From Raineya sp964654605 (GTDB lineage Bacteria; Bacteroidota; Bacteroidia; Cytophagales; Thermonemataceae), in contig CAZZLW010000036.1 of assembly GCA_964654605.1 (NCBI GenBank), positions 62,001-126,000 on the forward strand: a stretch of DNA of 64,000 nucleotides, in the 5' to 3' direction. Within the stretch, counting starts at the first letter, position 1. Each line of letters starts with the position of its first letter. A program made the position numbers and the translations under genes. Positions 60,961-64,000 of the stretch are shown piece by piece. A model generated the notes under the pieces. The model saw only the letters and a program-made list of their open reading frames with translations. It had not been told where the DNA came from and ran no database searches.

Positions 60961-62943
60961 CTAAGTTGCTATCCAATATAAAATTACAATTAAAACCAAA
61001 AGTGTAAAAAACCAATAGCCCTGAATCTCTTTCCCTTGCAAATTTCGCACAAAATTACCAAAACTTCTGCCAATCCAAAGCAAAAAATGCAAAAAGCCGT
61101 CTATCAAGGCTCTATCAGTCCAATAAATAATATGAGCCAAGACTACTTGCAACTTTGCCAAATTATCCAGAAATCTGTTCCAAAATTTTTCAAGTTTATG
61201 CAATTTTTGAGCAAAAATCACAACGATTTGGGCAACTTGGGCAGAACTCTGAAAAACTTTGATAGTAGCAAGCCCCGTGAGTAAGATTTTTCTCACAAAA
61301 ACCTTTGAAAAGCGAAAAATTTGTAGTTGCCAAACGAATAATTTTTGAGAAAACAAACGCTTTTTTGCCTCAAACGCCGCTTGTTTCTGAAACCCTATCC
61401 AAAAGCCAAGCAAAGTAACCGATAAAGCCAAAAAAGGTAAATATACTGGGCTTTGTTTTTCAGAAAATATCAAAATTTCGCTTATCCAAGCATTTTTTAC
61501 TGAAAAAGGATTGAATGAAAAAACTATCCAAAAACTACCCAAAGCAAGCAAGGAAAGCGGAAAAGTGAAACTAAAAATGGGTTTTTCAAAATGAAAGTTG
61601 AGATTTGGGAAAAAGGTTTGCAAGTGAAATTTTCCAAAAAACAAGGCTCTGTATTGTTGGGCAATATAGAACGCAGTAAGTCCGAAACCTACCAAAGCGA
61701 GGGCAAATACAAAAACCTGAAAAGGCGTAGTTGCGTTATGCCAAAGGCTATCAAGTATCATTTCTTTGGAAAGAAAGCCTGCCGTAAAAGGCAAACCCAA
61801 GAGGGAAGCCATAAAAATAGTGTAAAAAGCAAAAAGCCAAGGCATTTTTTTTCGCAATCCTCCGAGTAGATACATATTTTCGCTATCTGTATGTACTTTT
61901 TCGGAAAAATGATGCGTATGATGAAGCACTACCCCTGCACACAAAAATAGCCCCGCCTTGAAAAAAGCGTGTGTAAAAAGATGAAAAAGCCCTGCTTCGC
62001 GATTGCCTGTGCCAATAGCAAGAAACATCAGCCCCAGTTGGGAAATTGTAGAATATGCCAAAACTTTCTTGATATTGCTCTGAAAAAGAGCCTTGTAAGC
62101 CCCCAAAAGCATACTCGTCAGCCCTACAATTTGCACAAATTGCAGAGCCCAAGGCGTAAGCAAAAAGAAAATTTTGCCAACCAAAAATACTCCTGCCGCA
62201 ACCATCGTGGCGGCGTGCAAGAGAGCTGATATGGGCGTAGGTCCTTGCATTGCGTCAGGAAGCCATACGTGCAGGGGTACTTGTGCCGATTTTGCCATTG
62301 CTCCTAAAAAAATACAAATGCCTATCAGGCTAAGCAAGGCTGTTGAAACATTTTTTTGAGCAAGCAAAATTTCTATTTCTGCAAAAGAAAGTGTATGAAA
62401 CTGCCCAAAAACGAGAAAAATCCCTATCAAAAAACCTACATCTCCAACCCTATTCACTAAAAAAGCCTTACGCGAAGCCTTGACGGCTTCACTTTTTTCT
62501 CGCCAAAAACCGATGAGCAGATAAGAACAAAAACCTACAAGTTCCCAAAAAATATAGGTTTGAAGTAAATTTTCGGAAAGTACAAGCATTTGCATTGCAA
62601 ATACAAAAAGCGAAAGATATGCAAAATACAAGTGAAAATTTTTATCGTTACGCATATAGGCGTAAGAAAAAATAGTAACCAAAAATGCTATCAGGGCTAC
62701 CAAAAGAAGCATCAGTAGTTCAAATTTGCCCAAAGCAATGCCAAAGTTTAAGGAAGTAAATTGCACCCAAGCTACTTTCCAAACGAAGCCTTGTACCAAA
62801 AATTCCTTGAAAGCCGCTCCGCAAAGCAAGACATTGAGCAAAGCACTCAAAAGGCTTACCGATAGCACAAGTTTGGGCTTATTTTTCAGAAAAGCAAGAA
62901 TCAAAAAAGCTAATATCAGTTGCAAGAAAAGCAGGGCAATCAT
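60961..62943 (-). CDS. NuoL-like proton-conducting membrane subunit
   Basis: A 660-residue polytopic protein with about 15-16 helices, typical of NuoL. Signatures are FWELVGFCSYLLIGFW, VGDVGFLIGIFLVFGQF, MAKSAQVPLHVWLPDAMQGPTPISALLHAATMV and the broken-helix Lys/His stretch IKKVLAYSTISQLGLM. The C-terminal part (about 560-640) is a long amphipathic helix as in NuoL. It is solitary: no other nuo genes adjoin. Complex I subunit L or an alternative antiporter subunit (MrpA-like) are both possible; the former is favoured by sequence. Confidence 0.82.
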   Translation of the reverse strand: MIALLFLQLILAFLILAFLKNKPKLVLSVSLLSALLNVLLCGAAFKEFLVQGFVWKVAWVQFTSLNFGIALGKFELLMLLLVALIAFLVTIFSYAYMRNDKNFHLYFAYLSLFVFAMQMLVLSENLLQTYIFWELVGFCSYLLIGFWREKSEAVKASRKAFLVNRVGDVGFLIGIFLVFGQFHTLSFAEIEILLAQKNVSTALLSLIGICIFLGAMAKSAQVPLHVWLPDAMQGPTPISALLHAATMVAAGVFLVGKIFFLLTPWALQFVQIVGLTSMLLGAYKALFQSNIKKVLAYSTISQLGLMFLAIGTGNREAGLFHLFTHAFFKAGLFLCAGVVLHHTHHFSEKVHTDSENMYLLGGLRKKMPWLFAFYTIFMASLLGLPFTAGFLSKEMILDSLWHNATTPFQVFVFALALVGFGLTAFYIAQQYRALFFGKFHLQTFFPNLNFHFEKPIFSFTFPLSLLALGSFWIVFSFNPFSVKNAWISEILIFSEKQSPVYLPFLALSVTLLGFWIGFQKQAAFEAKKRLFSQKLFVWQLQIFRFSKVFVRKILLTGLATIKVFQSSAQVAQIVVIFAQKLHKLEKFWNRFLDNLAKLQVVLAHIIYWTDRALIDGFLHFLLWIGRSFGNFVRNLQGKEIQGYWFFTLLVLIVILYWIAT

Positions 62944-63006
62944 AGCGGTTTTGAAAAATATTGCGTAAAATTGCAGAAATTTTTAGCAAAACCCAAAAGC
63001 AAAGCT

Positions 63007-63393
63007 ATGAGTTTTGAAATCAAAGGGAAAGTTCTCAAAATTTTGGAAGAACAGACGGGTGCAAGTAAAAATGGCGAGTGGAAACGCAAAGATTTTGTCG
63101 TAGAAACCGCCGAAGCCTATCCGAAAAAGGTATGTTTTGCCTTGTGGAACGAGAAAATCAAGCAATTGGAAACAGAATCCGTAGAAGTTGGCGACGAAGT
63201 GCGTGTAATGTTCAATGTGGCTTCAAGGGAGTATAATGGCAAATGGTATAGCGATATTACTGCATATCAGATAGATAACCTCACTCGCAAGGAGCAGGAA
63301 AAAGGTGGTATCATCAGCCCCCAACCTGAAAATGAAACCATCAATCTGGATATTCTCGCCGCCGAAGGGCAAGATGACGATTTGCCATTTTGA
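63007..63393 (+). CDS. DUF3127 protein with an SSB-like C-terminal tail
   Basis: 128 residues from the ATG at 63007 (a longer frame from 62920 overlaps the divergent gene). The core (1-100) begins MSFEIKGKVLKILEEQTGAS and has EVGDEVRVMFNVASREYNG-type strands, an OB-like fold assigned to DUF3127. The last residues are EGQDDDLPF, matching the acidic tip D-D-D-I/L-P-F of bacterial SSB, which recruits repair proteins. Function unassigned. It may act on single-stranded DNA (inference). Confidence 0.85.
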   Translation: MSFEIKGKVLKILEEQTGASKNGEWKRKDFVVETAEAYPKKVCFALWNEKIKQLETESVEVGDEVRVMFNVASREYNGKWYSDITAYQIDNLTRKEQEKGGIISPQPENETINLDILAAEGQDDDLPF

Positions 63394-63416
63394 AAAACAT
63401 CTATAAGGTTTTTGTC

Positions 63417-63468
63417 TTGCGTCTAAAATCTAATATCCTGCTTGTAGTACAAATTAAACCTAAAACAA
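63417..63468 (-). repeat. Partial copy of the dispersed repeat
   Basis: TAGTACAAATTAAACCTAAA resembles TACTACAAATTAGACCTAAA in copy 3 (at 50970-50990). Only this end of the repeat is present. Confidence 0.4.
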
Positions 63469-63475
63469 ATTCCTG

Positions 63476-64000
63476 ATGGATTTATCTTACATCATCAACG
63501 AATTGGGCGAAGAACGCGAAAACTATCTATATTCCGTAGCTCCTCCGATATTTCAGACGGCAATGTCTTGCTTTCCCAATGTAGAGGCTATGCGTCAGAG
63601 CCTTGCCAAAGAATCGGAAACGCCTTTCTACACACGTGGCAACAATGCTACTACGGATATTTTGCGTAAAAAAATGGCGGCTCTGGAAGCCACCGAAGAT
63701 GCCCTTATTTTTGCCAGCGGTAGTGCGGCGATTGCGGCGGCAGTGCTTTCGGTAGTGCAAACAGGCGACCACATAGTTTGCGTGCAAAAACCTTATAGTT
63801 GGACAAACAAACTGCTCAATCTTTGGCTCAAACGCTTTGGGGTAAGTGCTACAATGATAGACGGCACAAGCCCTGAAAATTATGAAAAAGCAATTTTACC
63901 CAATACCAAAGCACTTTTTTTAGAAACGCCCAATTCTTTCACCTTTGAGCTACAAGATATTGAGGAAGTTGTGAAAATTGCTCAAAGGCACAAACTTACT
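63476..64000 (+). CDS. Cys/Met metabolism PLP-dependent enzyme, start only
   Basis: The first 175 residues from the ATG at 63476, cut by the right edge. The start resembles cystathionine gamma-synthase-like enzymes: PPIFQTAMSCF, YTRGNNATTDILRKKMAALE and the PLP-phosphate-site region DALIFASGSAAIAAAVLSV. The active-site Lys lies beyond the edge. The family makes or breaks C-S bonds in methionine and cysteine metabolism; which reaction cannot be said from this part. Confidence 0.85.
   Translation, partial: MDLSYIINELGEERENYLYSVAPPIFQTAMSCFPNVEAMRQSLAKESETPFYTRGNNATTDILRKKMAALEATEDALIFASGSAAIAAAVLSVVQTGDHIVCVQKPYSWTNKLLNLWLKRFGVSATMIDGTSPENYEKAILPNTKALFLETPNSFTFELQDIEEVVKIAQRHKLT

Overview
The window looks like chromosome of a member of the Bacteroidota, most likely a Cytophagales-type bacterium. 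The signs are two proteins ending in type IX secretion sorting-like domains, TonB receptors with carboxypeptidase-like N-terminal domains, a Bacteroidetes-type long IspG, a bacillithiol enzyme (BshB1), DUF2805 and DUF3127 genes, AT-rich start regions without Shine-Dalgarno sequences, and promoters of the TTTG-N19/20-TAnnTTTG kind. No rRNA or tRNA gene, CRISPR array, insertion sequence or prophage was seen.

Layout. 1-8687: the start of a sensor kinase (cut by the left edge), a small sorting-domain protein, hflX plus a DUF2805 gene, a three-gene minus-strand operon of unknown function (membrane protein, Ser/Arg-tailed protein, DUF4178 protein) and ispG. 8785-16654: a minus-strand island of exported repeat proteins: TPR-CHAT, YwqK/TPR, a small membrane protein, WG repeats, a TPR remnant and ankyrin repeats. 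16773-28446: bshB1, a GAF/PAS sensor without a kinase, a cyclophilin, sdaAB, a TonB receptor, a YihX-like HAD phosphatase, a RanBP2-type zinc-finger membrane protein, nhaD and a GAF histidine kinase.

28614-43279: nuoA and nuoB with a foreign-looking two-gene cassette (PD-(D/E)XK nuclease plus unknown partner) between them, an AI-2E exporter-family protein with a TPR protein, nfuA-like and ribD, a glycosyltransferase, a lipoprotein, a FecR-like/CHASE2 pair, meaB, a cation diffusion facilitator and aspartate kinase. 43278-54502: a triple palindromic repeat, a 1460-residue type IX surface protein with a ten-C tract, dxr coupled to a pseudokinase-LysM gene, a TPR protein, a response regulator, a CBS protein, a hydrolase and a DUF4397 lipoprotein. 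54562-64000: an Oar-like TonB receptor, rpmH-rnpA with a good promoter, mrp, fcl, a solitary nuoL-like gene, a DUF3127 protein with an SSB-like tail, and the start of a Cys/Met PLP enzyme.

How they fit together. Housekeeping functions include isoprenoid synthesis (IspG, Dxr), complex I parts (NuoA, NuoB, NuoL-like), riboflavin (RibD), Fe-S handling (NfuA-like, Mrp), amino acids (LysC-type kinase, SdaAB) and GDP-fucose. Around them lie many envelope and signalling proteins made of TPR, WG, ankyrin, CHAT, FecR, CHASE2, GAF/PAS and LysM modules. The best candidates for something undescribed are the AT-rich nuclease cassette inside nuoA-nuoB, the pseudokinase-LysM protein coupled to dxr, and the repeat-protein island with the TPR-CHAT protease-like protein. 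At least four intergenic copies of a dispersed repeat carry a conserved GTAA-N3/4-TTAC box.
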